Shown here: piece by piece, positions 1 to 9,363 of the stretch
Layout: every line of letters begins with the position of its first letter
Numbering within the stretch: the stretch's first letter is position 1
Assembly (NCBI GenBank): GCA_021799275.1
Contig: JAJZAT010000001.1
Span: 97,431 to 161,430, forward strand
Direction of reading: 5' to 3'
Origin: Bacillota bacterium
Lineage (GTDB): Bacteria; Bacillota; Sulfobacillia; JAJZYS01; JAJYTV01
Length of the DNA stretch: 64,000 bases
The notes under the pieces: model-generated
Databases searched by the model: none
Seen by the model: only the letters and a program-made list of their open reading frames with translations
Told to the model about the DNA's origin: nothing
Made by a program: the position numbers and the translations under genes

Positions 1-1
1 G

Positions 2-928
2 AACGACGGCGGGCAGTGGGACATGTTCGTGAACCTCGTCGAGAAGTACGGCGTCGTGCCGAAGTGGATCATGCCGGAGTCGTTCCACTCGAGCCAGTCC
101 CGCGGCATGAACAGCCTCCTCACGGCCAAGCTGCGCGAAGACGCGGCGCGGCTGCGCGGCCTGCACGCGCAGGGCCTGGCCATGTACGCCCTACGTCAGG
201 AGAAGGAGCGCATGCTCTCCGAGTTCTACGTCGCCTTGGTCACGTTCCTCGGCGAGCCGCCTGCGCAGTTCGACTTCGAGTACCGCGACAAGGACCAGGC
301 ATTCCACCGCGAGGCCGGGATCACGCCGCTCGAGTTCTTCCACCGTCACGTCGGCATGGACCTCAGGGAGTATGTCAGCGTGATCAACGCGCCGACGGCC
401 GACAAGCCGTACGGTCGCACCTTCACCGTCAAGTACCTCGGCAACGTCAAGGGCGGGCGCAACGTGCTCTACCTCAACGTCGAGTCCGAGGTGCTGCGGC
501 AGGCGGCCATGGCGCAGCTGGTCGACGGCGAGGCCGTCTGGTTCGGCTGCGACGTCGGCAAGATGCAGGACCGCGAGGCCGGCATCATGGCGGCGGACCT
601 CTACGACTACGAGTCCGTCGTGGGCATGCCGCTCGACATGACGAAGGCGGAACGGCTCGACTACGGCGAGAGCCTGATGACCCACGCCATGGTCTTCACC
701 GGCATCAACATCGTCGACGGCCGGCCGAACCGCTGGCGCGTCGAGAACAGCTGGGGCACCGACAACGGCCAGAAGGGCTACTTCGTCATGGACGACGACT
801 GGTTCGACGCCTACATGTACCAGGTCGTCGTGCGCCGCAGCTACCTGCCGCAGGAGCTCCAGGCGGCTCTCTCGCAGGAGCCGATCGAGCTGCAGCCGTG
901 GGACCCGATGGGCTCCCTGGCGCTCTGA
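2..928 (+). CDS. pepC: C1-family cysteine peptidase, bleomycin hydrolase/aminopeptidase C type (5' truncated by window edge)
   Basis: Reading frame open from base 2 (NDGGQWDMFVNLVEKYGVVPKWIMPESFHSS); C-terminal half contains MTHAMVFTGINI and WRVENSWGTDNGQKGYF, the His and Asn catalytic regions of C1B peptidases. Confidence 0.9.
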   Translation, partial: NDGGQWDMFVNLVEKYGVVPKWIMPESFHSSQSRGMNSLLTAKLREDAARLRGLHAQGLAMYALRQEKERMLSEFYVALVTFLGEPPAQFDFEYRDKDQAFHREAGITPLEFFHRHVGMDLREYVSVINAPTADKPYGRTFTVKYLGNVKGGRNVLYLNVESEVLRQAAMAQLVDGEAVWFGCDVGKMQDREAGIMAADLYDYESVVGMPLDMTKAERLDYGESLMTHAMVFTGINIVDGRPNRWRVENSWGTDNGQKGYFVMDDDWFDAYMYQVVVRRSYLPQELQAALSQEPIELQPWDPMGSLAL

Positions 929-942
929 GCATCGGAAGAGCC

Positions 943-972
943 GAGGCCCGCTCCGCATCTGGAGCGGGCCTC
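943..972 (+). terminator. Rho-independent-like hairpin after pepC
   Basis: Perfect inverted repeat GAGGCCCGCTCC-gcatct-GGAGCGGGCCTC just after the pepC stop; no strong U-tract. Confidence 0.6.
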
Positions 973-1005
973 GCCAATGGCAGGAGACTCGAAGGAGGAG
1001 ATCCT

Positions 1006-1683
1006 ATGCGCCACCAGCTGACCGGAACCACGTTGCAGGTGCTCGAGATCGCCCTGGGGAGCGGCGAGAAGATTGTCGCCGAGTCCGGGCGTCTCTCCTG
1101 GATGCAGCACATGCAGATGCAGACCCGCGCCACCGGCGGCATGTTCGGCGCTCTGCGCCGCATGGCCGGCGGCGGCACGCTCTTCCTCACGGAGTTCACC
1201 CCGACCGGCAAGGAAGGCATGGTCGCCTTCGCGGCGAGGTCCCCGGGCCAGATCGTCGAGCTCGACCTGGGCGGCCAGGATTACTTCGTGCACGAGCACG
1301 GCTTCCTCTGCGCCACGGAGGGCATCGAGCTCTCGGTGGGCTTCCAGCGCTCGCTGGGCGCCGGGGTGTTCGGCGGGACAGGGTTCGTGCTGCAGCAACT
1401 CTCCGGCAACGCGAATGCCTTTATCGACCTGTCGGGGGAGATCGTGAAGCGCGACCTCGACGACGGAGAGGAGATTCTTGTTCAGCCGGGGCACGTCGGC
1501 ATGTTCGAAGCTCGCGTTCATTTCGACATCACGACGCTCCCGGGCGTACGCAACATGCTGTTCGGCGGAGACGGGTTCTTCCTGGCGCGCCTGCGCGGTC
1601 CCGGCAGCGTCTGGCTGCAGTCCATGCCGCTACCGCTGCTTGCGCACTCGATCGCACCGTACCTGCCGCAGAGTCACGGCTAG
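1006..1683 (+). CDS. AIM24 / TIGR00266 family protein
   Basis: ATG preceded by GAAGGAGGAG; protein MRHQLTGTTLQVLEIALGSGEKIVAESGRLSWMQHMQMQTRATGGMFGALRRM... is typical of the AIM24 family. Confidence 0.8.
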   Translation: MRHQLTGTTLQVLEIALGSGEKIVAESGRLSWMQHMQMQTRATGGMFGALRRMAGGGTLFLTEFTPTGKEGMVAFAARSPGQIVELDLGGQDYFVHEHGFLCATEGIELSVGFQRSLGAGVFGGTGFVLQQLSGNANAFIDLSGEIVKRDLDDGEEILVQPGHVGMFEARVHFDITTLPGVRNMLFGGDGFFLARLRGPGSVWLQSMPLPLLAHSIAPYLPQSHG

Positions 1684-1697
1684 CGACGAAGGCCCGC

Positions 1698-2009
1698 TTA
1701 CGGCATCCTGGCGTCGCGCCGACGTCGCAGGGCCAGGATGTGGCGCACTAGCGCGACGAGCTGCACCCAGAACAGGACGAAGTAGATCGGCCCGATCGAG
1801 AAAAGGCCGACCATCGTCAGGTAGGCGCTGACGACCAGGCTCGGCACCAGCCAGGGCCAGAGCCGCGGGCGACGCCAGAGCAGGAACGTAGCCGCGAGGT
1901 CCACCGCGGCCATGACCCAGAGAACAGGCGCAGGGAAAATGGGAATGACCGCGCCGAAGAGATGCAGGCCGTAGCCCGGCGGATAGTGGACGGTCACCCT
2001 CGCGTGCAT
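1698..2009 (-). CDS. small hypothetical membrane protein
   Basis: 103-aa ORF from MHARVTVHYPPGYGLHLFG with several hydrophobic segments; the longer ORF call to 2336 only reads through the tRNAs. Confidence 0.5.
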   Translation of the reverse strand: MHARVTVHYPPGYGLHLFGAVIPIFPAPVLWVMAAVDLAATFLLWRRPRLWPWLVPSLVVSAYLTMVGLFSIGPIYFVLFWVQLVALVRHILALRRRRDARMP

Positions 2010-2138
2010 GGCGACGCCTCCAAATCCCACGGATCTGCGTCTATCGTACCGCCGCGCAGGGTACCCGTCTTGCGTGTCCTTGCGCGTGTGGACGCCTCGC
2101 GACGCGCCTTGTCGCCTCGGGACGACCACGTCAGGCCG

Positions 2139-2168
2139 TTGCGGTCCGGAGCCGCCATGCGCTATGCT
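2139..2168 (+). promoter_or_regulatory. putative sigma-A promoter of tRNA cluster
   Basis: TTGCGG-N18-TATGCT ending 13 nt before tRNA-Pro. Confidence 0.45.
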
Positions 2169-2181
2169 TAAGCGCACGCAA

Positions 2182-2256
<75 letters not shown>

Positions 2257-2261
2257 GTTTT

Positions 2262-2335
2262 GCGGGTGTAGCTCAATGGTAGAGCGGAAGCCTTCCAAGC
2301 TTCACACGTGGGTTCGATTCCCATCACCCGCTCCA
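2262..2335 (+). tRNA. tRNA-Gly (anticodon TCC)
   Basis: GCGGGTG...CACCCGC acceptor, anticodon loop CTTCCAA, GGTTCGATTCC T-arm, encoded CCA. Confidence 0.95.
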
Positions 2336-2342
2336 ATTTGCG

Positions 2343-2418
2343 GCCCCAGTAGCTCAGCGGTCAGAGCATCCGGCTTCTACCCGGAGTGCCGGGGGTTCGA
2401 ATCCTCCCTGGGGCGCCA
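2343..2418 (+). tRNA. tRNA-Arg (anticodon TCT)
   Basis: GCCCCAG/CTGGGGC acceptor, anticodon loop CTTCTAC, GGTTCGAATCC T-arm, encoded CCA. Confidence 0.95.
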
Positions 2419-2432
2419 TTTCCATTCCCGTT

Positions 2433-2465
2433 TGGCCAGGCTGCGCTTTGAGCGCGTCCTGGCCA
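2433..2465 (+). terminator. hairpin downstream of tRNA cluster
   Basis: TGGCCAGG ... CCTGGCCA inverted repeat shortly after tRNA-Arg. Confidence 0.5.
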
Positions 2466-2651
2466 CTTATGCTTTGTAGTGTTCGCATGACGGCCCATCT
2501 GCCCTGACAGAAGGAGAACTGGGACTGCGATGCCACGCGGAACCGAACCGACCGGCGTGGCTTCTCAGCCCACAGCGAACGGAATCACCAAGCTTGCTTG
2601 ACTCTCCCCTTGGGGGAGACCGTATCGTCCAAATCAAAGGTGGTGCCCCGG

Positions 2652-3602
2652 ATGATCGACGGCCACTTCAGCATCGGCGAAGCATCGCGACGCACCGGGC
2701 TCTCGGTCAAGGCGATCCGGCATTACGCGAACGAGGGCATCGTCCGTCCGACCGTCGTGTCGGATGCCGGATACCGACTCTACTCAGCGGAGGACCTCTG
2801 GCGCCTTGGACTCGTGCGCATCCTCCGCAATCTCGAGTTTGGGCTGCCGGAGATCCGCAAAGTCCTGGAGATGTCGCTCGATCTCCCCGCTGTCGTTCGA
2901 ATGCAACGGGCAGCCCTTGACATGCAGATCCGTCGGCTGGACCGTGCGCGCTCCCTGCTGGATCGGGTACCTGAGTGTATCTGGGGGCAGCAGTCCTTGC
3001 ACCACCTCAGCACCATCCTGGAGGCGATGCAGATGAGTCGCGAAGAACGGGAGCACTGGGTCACGGAAAACTGGACCAGAACCATGATGGTAGGCGCTCC
3101 AGACGAGTGGCGCGAGGCATACCTTCGTCAGGTGCGCGACATCCTGCCGGACGAACTCAGCGCGGAGCAGGCCAAGGCCTGGAGCGAACTCAAGGAACTC
3201 CTCTCGGATCCTGCATACCAGGCAGATCTGCGCAACGTCATGAGGCCCTTCTGGAGCATGGTGCAGTCGTCGTCTGTGTTGCCGAACGAGTGGGCCGCGT
3301 CCATGAACGCCCTGACCGAACGCGCCCGCCTGCTGTTCGAGCGGGACGCACGTCCTGAGCATCCAGATCTGCAGGCACTCGTCGGCGATTGGATTGATCT
3401 GTTCGCACAAGCGCTCAAGATGCCGGCTACGCCTGACTTCGTCGAACGTTTCGCACTCTACGCCGAGACGTATGCGACGGGCCCGAGCCGGAAGGTTTGG
3501 GACGTGATGCGACGGTTGAACCCTGAGCGGCTGCAGATCGACGATGACGTGCAGATGCTCATGGTGAAGGGATTGCGCTGGCGGCTCGCGCACGGCCGCT
3601 GA
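2652..3602 (+). CDS. MerR-family transcriptional regulator with long C-terminal domain
   Basis: MIDGHFSIGEASRRTGLSVKAIRHYANEGIVRPTVVSDAGYRLYSAEDLWRLGLVRILRNL: MerR wHTH N-terminus; about 200-aa C-terminal effector region. Confidence 0.85.
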   Translation: MIDGHFSIGEASRRTGLSVKAIRHYANEGIVRPTVVSDAGYRLYSAEDLWRLGLVRILRNLEFGLPEIRKVLEMSLDLPAVVRMQRAALDMQIRRLDRARSLLDRVPECIWGQQSLHHLSTILEAMQMSREEREHWVTENWTRTMMVGAPDEWREAYLRQVRDILPDELSAEQAKAWSELKELLSDPAYQADLRNVMRPFWSMVQSSSVLPNEWAASMNALTERARLLFERDARPEHPDLQALVGDWIDLFAQALKMPATPDFVERFALYAETYATGPSRKVWDVMRRLNPERLQIDDDVQMLMVKGLRWRLAHGR

Positions 3603-3653
3603 GAGCCACCGCCTGTTCTCAACGCCGCCCACGCGACAACGCCTCTCGAGGGC

Positions 3654-3697
3654 GCAGGAGAACGCCGCGAGGCATTCGCTTCGCGGCGTTCTCCTGC
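3654..3697. terminator. bidirectional-type strong hairpin between convergent genes
   Basis: GCAGGAGAACGCCGCGA ... TCGCGGCGTTCTCCTGC, 17-bp perfect stem between MerR (+) and K+ channel (-). Confidence 0.75.
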
Positions 3698-3707
3698 CAC
3701 ATGGGCC

Positions 3708-4814
3708 TCAGGCGCGGCGCAGGATCAATAGTCGACTCCCCGCTTGGACCTGCTCCTGATCCAGAGCGAAGCGCACCATTCCTGCCTCGAGCACCCCGAG
3801 CACCACCTCTCCTCGCAGGGCGCGGCGTGAACGCACCTGCTCGATGCTTTGGCCCACTTCATCGTTGTTCGGGTCTTCCTCTGCGATGCGGTGGTCCTCG
3901 TCACGCACCAGCTGCCAGAGCAAAGGGCCCGCGTGGGGAGCCTGCGCGGAACGCGACAGCACATGCCCGACCAGGTCGTCGCCGGGGAAGCTCGAAAGCA
4001 ATCCGAGCTCGGAGAGGGCCAATGCCGTGTTCCGCTTGGACGGCACGGCCGTGATCGTGAGCGCTGGCGCCAGGTGCCGCAACGCCAGGGCGGAGATCAG
4101 GATGTCGCCATCGTGGTCGTGGCATAGGAGAGCCGCTGAGGCTCTCCCAAGGTCGACGCGGGCCAGGGTGTTCTCGTCCGCCGGATCGTCATGTAGGAAC
4201 TGCAGGCGGGGGTGGTCCACGCCGAGGGCGTCGACATCGGCAACCACCATGACGTGCCGGTTTCGCCCGAGCAGGTCGTCGACAGCGATCTTGGCGGCCG
4301 GCGACCAGCCCAGGACCAACACATAACCGTTCGGCATGGCTTTCGCGCTCATTCCCAGCATCCTTCGCAGCCGTCCTTCCACGAACCCGGACGCGGTATC
4401 GGCCAGAAGCAGACCCAGGACCGGCACAGCCACGATCATCAGGACCATCGCGACAACGCGAGAAGTGGTGTTGGTCGCGGTCACATCGCCGTACCCAACC
4501 GTCGTCACGGTGGTGATGGTCCAGTAGAGTGCGGTGAGGAAACTCGTGTGCTGGGACCACTGGAACAGCACAGCGCCGGCAAGGAGCATCACACCCACGA
4601 CCAGCAACGTCCGCGCTGTCCTGCCCAAGGAGAACCTGTGGCGCGTGCGCGCCGTCAAGCGTCGAAGCACCGCCAGCAGGCGTCCCCCATGGCCGCTGGG
4701 ATCTGCCGTTGCGCCCCCCCCCCCGTTCTTTCTCGACCTGCCAACGGTTTCGCCGCTGTCCACCGACCACCCTGCGGCAGTCGCTCCCCGAACGGTTTCC
4801 GCTGGTTCGTTCAC
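3708..4814 (-). CDS. potassium channel protein with TrkA-N-like (RCK) domain
   Basis: TITTVTTVGYGDVTATN selectivity filter, then NGYVLVLGWSPAAKIAVDDLLG nucleotide-binding-like fold. GTG start at 4814 preceded by GGTGGTGAG; contains an 11-nt G tract. Confidence 0.85.
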   Translation of the reverse strand: MNEPAETVRGATAAGWSVDSGETVGRSRKNGGGGATADPSGHGGRLLAVLRRLTARTRHRFSLGRTARTLLVVGVMLLAGAVLFQWSQHTSFLTALYWTITTVTTVGYGDVTATNTTSRVVAMVLMIVAVPVLGLLLADTASGFVEGRLRRMLGMSAKAMPNGYVLVLGWSPAAKIAVDDLLGRNRHVMVVADVDALGVDHPRLQFLHDDPADENTLARVDLGRASAALLCHDHDGDILISALALRHLAPALTITAVPSKRNTALALSELGLLSSFPGDDLVGHVLSRSAQAPHAGPLLWQLVRDEDHRIAEEDPNNDEVGQSIEQVRSRRALRGEVVLGVLEAGMVRFALDQEQVQAGSRLLILRRA

Positions 4815-5139
4815 CTCACCACCGCTGCGAGGGTCTTGCCTCGCTGCGCTGCGGCAGGACCGGCACGACCGCGCCCTGCTTGCCACTCAACACGTCAGCG
4901 GCGACCCTCCGACTGCTCTCGTGCCACCATCGGCTCTCGACGCGGCCGCCAACCCCTTTTGGCGTTTGGGCTGACTGCCCCCTCGGGTAGTCGCTATTCC
5001 CTCGGCCATATCCTCATTAGTAGCCGCGCAAAGTTGCTTCGGAAATTGGACCTTGTCTCAATAGGCCCACCGCGTAGGCAAACATTACATAAAGGCGAAC
5101 GAGCACCGCTCTCTAACCTTACTTGCCGGGAGTGGTGGT

Positions 5140-8100
5140 GTGCCCATTTCGTCTGTTGCCGGTAAATTCATGGTTGCGATGTCTATTCTTACGCTCGTGC
5201 CTCTGGTTTCCACTTCGCATGTGGCAGCAGGTTCCAATCCGCTTCCCGAGACCAGGGCCGCCTTCACCTGCGCCCTTGCCGACGCGCTGCATCTGGCACC
5301 GAAGCCGGTAGCAGATAGCCCCTTCACCGACCTCGGCTCCACTTCGACGGCGTGTCAGGAAGAGATCTCGGCCGCCTACGCGGCGGGCTGGATCTCGGGT
5401 ACCGGGCCGCACAGCTTCGGGCCACAGGCTTCGCTGACGCGAGAGCAGGTGGCGAAGATCGAGATCAACGCCCTTGGCCTCTCCCAGGCCGCGGGGGCGC
5501 TCCTTGCCTACCGGCCGTTCTTCGTCGACTCGGGCACCATAGGCGCCTGGGCCTGGGGGGACGTGGACGAGGCGCACAAGGTCGGCATCCTGAACGGCTT
5601 TACGAACGGCACGTTCGGCCCGGCCGTCACCTTCACCCCGGCCCAGGCTGCGGACGCCATCCGGCAGGTGCTGGGCTACGAGCAAGGCAAGCGCCCCTCG
5701 ACCACCTTCCTGCAGCCTGCGCACGTGCCCGCCGTCACGCTGGACAACGCCGTCTACGCCATCGGCGTAACCTTCGACCCCAACCCGCCGCCGGTCACCG
5801 TGGATCCCTTGAACAACGCCGCCGACACGCGCGTCTCGTGGCTCTGGGACGCGGTGCAGAAGGGGTGGCTGCCGAGAACGACGACCACGGTGTCAACCAA
5901 GATCAGCCGCGCCGAGCTGCTGAGCGTGGTCGTGGCGGCCCTGGGGGACAGCGATGCCGCGACAGCGCTAGCGAACGCTCCCTCGCCGTACCGCGATGAC
6001 GCCCTGATCCCCGCCCAGTATCGGGGCGCGGTGGACGAAGCGGCCAAGCTCGACCTGCTGCCGGTCGGCCCGAACGGTCTCCTCGGCCCGAACGTTCCCG
6101 CCACCGCGTTCGACGTGGACACGGTCCTGCAGCGGGCCTTGGCCGTTCAGGGCAAGGCGCCCTGGGCAGCCAGCCCCGACATGGTGGGACACGCCGCCTT
6201 CGTCTACGGCCTGACGCTGGCCGCAGGGCAGATGCCGTACATCCTCAAGACCGATCGGACCGTCTCAACCATCGGCGACGTGCCGGATGGTACGCCCGGC
6301 ATCTACTACATCGAACAGGCCGAGGAGCAGGACTGGGTGCAGGGCATTGTCGCCTACCCCGGTTCGTACCAGTGGGTCGGTAACACTTCCCTCGCACTGG
6401 GCGCCGCCCTGCAGCCCGACCAGCCGATCAGCCTCGCACAGGCCCTGCAGCTCGCGGACATCGCGACCGAGTCCGCGATGTATCCTGCGGATCCGCTCGG
6501 CGCCTCGCCCAAGGGTCCGCAATATGCCCGCATGCTGGCGCAGGGTCTCCAAAGCGAGAAACTGCCCTTCGCCAACGCGGCCTCGATGGCGCCCGACGAG
6601 CGCGGTTTCGTCGCGGAGGCGCTGACCCTCGGCCTTCTTGCGCCATCGAGCGGAGCGCTCCAGTTCGACGCACCCCTCACGCCCCAAGCGAGCGCCGCGC
6701 TCCTTTCCCGCGTGCAGGCGCAGGTGCTCTCTCGCATCGAGCACCCACATGCCCCCGGGGTGCCTGCCTACATCGGCACCACCACGGTAGAGCCGGTCGC
6801 GACGAACTGCAGTGCCTGTTCCGCCTTCATGGCCCTGCCATTCGACCGCCAGGGCTACGAGACGAACGCAACGATCGTCGCCAATGCGAGCCCGGGCGTC
6901 TCGGTGAAGGACGTCACGGTCGGGCCGGTCACGAAGGGCAACGTCACCACCTACCCTGCCCTTTCGGGTACGAGCGTGGAGCTTTCGACGACGGGCTCCG
7001 AGCTCGCGACCATCACCCTGCGCTCGGGCACGGCCACAGCCAGCGTCCAGGTGCCGGTGGCGCAGCAGCCGCTGCAGGTCGTCGTGCGGGCCGTCAGCCC
7101 CAGTATCCAGCCGGGCGCCACGACCAGCCTTCGGGCGTACCTTAAAGACGCGACCGGCAAGGTCTACCCGGTCAACGCCGACTGGCGCGTCGTTGCTCCC
7201 TCCTACACCGTGGGCAATCCACCGCAATTCCAGTGGGGCAGCCTGAGCGACTGGGGCCCCAGCGCATCGACGACATTCCTGGCGAGCGGCACCCCCGGTC
7301 AGGGACAGGTCGACGCCGTCCTGCCCTTCGGCGCGACCGGGACGGCGCCTCCAACCGGTAGCGCCCAGGTCGACATCCTCTCGGACGTCAAGACGCTCAA
7401 GATGTCCGTCGTCGACACCACGTCGGGCAGCAGCAGCATCGCGCAGGTCGGGGACACCATCGACGTGCGGGTCCAGGCGTTCGACGCAAACGGCAACCCG
7501 GCCCTGTCGCCCGACGTGGTCAACTTGTGGAACGGCGGTTTCGAGGCCCTGCAGGACGGCGCGGCCACCTGGACCGAGCGGGCTACCAGCGCGCAGACCA
7601 TGACCTTCGCCGTCTCCGATCTCAGCCAGCCAGCGGTGAAGGGCGTCCAAGCACAGATGCCAGTCGTGGTCGAGCTGCGGCCAGGTCCCGAGACCGGAGT
7701 CGCCCTCTTCGACCAGAACGGGCAGCCCGCGGCGCCGCCGCCCGAAGGCGGCAACCCAACTCCGGTCTGGCTACGGCCGATCGACGCGAAGGGCATGCCG
7801 ACAAGCGTCAGCGCCAGTTCGCCCCAGACGGTCGACCTGCTGACTCTGGCCACCGCGTTCTCCGAGACCACGGGCGGCAGCCCGATCACCACCGTCTCCC
7901 TGCCGCCGGGCTCGACGGGCGTGGAACTCTACCTGACCACCACCGCCACCGTCGGGCAGCCCGTCGCCCTGCCGGCGCTCGCGCCGATCAAGATCTCGAG
8001 TCCGGAGGACGGCCAGACCGTGGCGATCGGCCAAAACTACGCCGTCTTCTATACCGTGGTCGACGCCAACGGCAACCCGATCCACGGCGCGCCGGTCACA

Positions 8101-8313
8101 TTCACGATGACGACGCCGACGGGCACCGACAGCGACCAGAACCAGGACCCGATGTTCAAGCTCTCGCCCACGTCTGGCCTGACGGGCACCGACGGTCAGG
8201 TGAGCGCCGACCTGGACGGCCCGTCGACCACCGCGGACAGCGACTTCTCGACGCAAGTCTCCGCATCCGTCGAGGGCTTCGCCAGCAGCCAGCCGATCAC
8301 GTTCACCTGGTAA
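5140..8313 (+). CDS. secreted SLH-domain protein with C-terminal Ig-like repeats (candidate S-layer or cell-wall protein)
   Basis: 1057 aa, N-terminal signal-like sequence, SLH-like segments (PFTDLGST...AAYAAGWISGTGPHSFGPQASLTREQVAKI; GFTNGTFGPAVTFTPAQAADAIRQVLGY), Ser/Thr-rich C-terminal Ig-like region (ANGNPIHGAPVTFTMTTPTG). Confidence 0.75.
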   Translation: MPISSVAGKFMVAMSILTLVPLVSTSHVAAGSNPLPETRAAFTCALADALHLAPKPVADSPFTDLGSTSTACQEEISAAYAAGWISGTGPHSFGPQASLTREQVAKIEINALGLSQAAGALLAYRPFFVDSGTIGAWAWGDVDEAHKVGILNGFTNGTFGPAVTFTPAQAADAIRQVLGYEQGKRPSTTFLQPAHVPAVTLDNAVYAIGVTFDPNPPPVTVDPLNNAADTRVSWLWDAVQKGWLPRTTTTVSTKISRAELLSVVVAALGDSDAATALANAPSPYRDDALIPAQYRGAVDEAAKLDLLPVGPNGLLGPNVPATAFDVDTVLQRALAVQGKAPWAASPDMVGHAAFVYGLTLAAGQMPYILKTDRTVSTIGDVPDGTPGIYYIEQAEEQDWVQGIVAYPGSYQWVGNTSLALGAALQPDQPISLAQALQLADIATESAMYPADPLGASPKGPQYARMLAQGLQSEKLPFANAASMAPDERGFVAEALTLGLLAPSSGALQFDAPLTPQASAALLSRVQAQVLSRIEHPHAPGVPAYIGTTTVEPVATNCSACSAFMALPFDRQGYETNATIVANASPGVSVKDVTVGPVTKGNVTTYPALSGTSVELSTTGSELATITLRSGTATASVQVPVAQQPLQVVVRAVSPSIQPGATTSLRAYLKDATGKVYPVNADWRVVAPSYTVGNPPQFQWGSLSDWGPSASTTFLASGTPGQGQVDAVLPFGATGTAPPTGSAQVDILSDVKTLKMSVVDTTSGSSSIAQVGDTIDVRVQAFDANGNPALSPDVVNLWNGGFEALQDGAATWTERATSAQTMTFAVSDLSQPAVKGVQAQMPVVVELRPGPETGVALFDQNGQPAAPPPEGGNPTPVWLRPIDAKGMPTSVSASSPQTVDLLTLATAFSETTGGSPITTVSLPPGSTGVELYLTTTATVGQPVALPALAPIKISSPEDGQTVAIGQNYAVFYTVVDANGNPIHGAPVTFTMTTPTGTDSDQNQDPMFKLSPTSGLTGTDGQVSADLDGPSTTADSDFSTQVSASVEGFASSQPITFTW

Positions 8314-8348
8314 GCCACCGCAAAGTCCCGACGGGTCCAGGTTCCGTC

Positions 8349-8382
8349 GCGGCCCGCCCCGGCAGCAGCCCGGACGGGCCGC
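8349..8382 (+). terminator. hairpin after SLH protein
   Basis: GCGGCCCG ... CGGGCCGC inverted repeat in the intergenic region. Confidence 0.45.
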
Positions 8383-8443
8383 TTGCCTGCTCGGCTATAC
8401 TCGGTTCAGGCCGGCCACGGAACGGGCCGACGGAGGGACACGC

Positions 8444-9280
8444 ATGTCAGAAGATCGTCTCGTCGCCGAAACGCCGCAGCCCAGAACCCGCAAGAGCCTC
8501 GGCCGCGATCTTCGCCGCCTCGGAATTCACGCGGGCGATCTCGTCCTCATGTACTCCTCGCTGAGCAGCCTCGGCTGGGTCGCGGGAGGTGCCCCGGCGG
8601 TCGTGCTCGCACTCCTCGACGTCATGGGACCCGACGGCACGCTTGTGGTGCCGACCCAGACCGGCGACAACTCGGACCCAAGGGAGTGGAGCCGCCCTCC
8701 GGTCCCCGAGGACTGGTGGCCCGTGATCCGCGCCGAGATGCCCGCGTACGATCCGGCCACGACGCCTACGCGTGGCATGGGCCGCATCGCGGAGTGCCTC
8801 AGGACATGGCCCGGCGCCTGCCGCAGCGCCCACCCACAGGTATCCTTCGCCGCCTTGGGCCGTATCGCGGAAGAAGTCACCCGCAGCCACCCCTTCGATG
8901 ACGGCCTCGGGGAGGCGTCGCCCCTTGGGCTCCTCTACCGCCTCGACGCCAAGGTGCTGCTGCTCGGTGTCGGCTACGACAGCGCAACTGCGCTGCACCT
9001 GGCGGAGTATCGAGTCCCGGGCATGCCGCGCGGCCAGTTCGGCGCGGCCGCCCTGGTTGCGGGCTCGCGCCGCTGGATCACCTATAGCGACGTCGAGCAC
9101 CTCGATTCGGACGAGCTCTTCCCCAGCATCGGCGAGGCGTACGAAGGCGCGTATCCGGTCTCGATCGGGCTGGTTGGGTCGGCCGAAGCCCGCCTGCTGC
9201 CCATGCGGAGCCTGGTCGACTTCGGTACGCACTGGATCTCGGCCCGTCTCGCGACCCACAGCAGCGAGACGCCACTCTGA
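8444..9280 (+). CDS. AAC(3)-family aminoglycoside N-acetyltransferase-like protein
   Basis: LRRLGIHAGDLVLMYSSLSSLGWVAGGAPAVVLALLDVMGPDGTLVVPTQT ... HPQVSFAALGRIAEEVTRSHPFDDGLGEASPLGLLYRLDAKVLLLGVGYDSATALHLAEY is the Antibiotic_NAT family pattern; RBS GGAGGG upstream of ATG. Confidence 0.85.
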   Translation: MSEDRLVAETPQPRTRKSLGRDLRRLGIHAGDLVLMYSSLSSLGWVAGGAPAVVLALLDVMGPDGTLVVPTQTGDNSDPREWSRPPVPEDWWPVIRAEMPAYDPATTPTRGMGRIAECLRTWPGACRSAHPQVSFAALGRIAEEVTRSHPFDDGLGEASPLGLLYRLDAKVLLLGVGYDSATALHLAEYRVPGMPRGQFGAAALVAGSRRWITYSDVEHLDSDELFPSIGEAYEGAYPVSIGLVGSAEARLLPMRSLVDFGTHWISARLATHSSETPL

Positions 9281-9363
9281 TCCAGCCGGCGGGCGCGGCT
9301 GGCAGCCACGGGTCTGGTGGCTCCGCCACCATGTTGTAGCTGAGCGTTGATGTCCTGAACTGT

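Noticed and set aside
8444-9280. Idea that the AAC(3)-like gene is a recently mobilised resistance gene
   Set aside because: No flanking insertion sequences, repeats or integron features, and composition matches the surroundings by eye.
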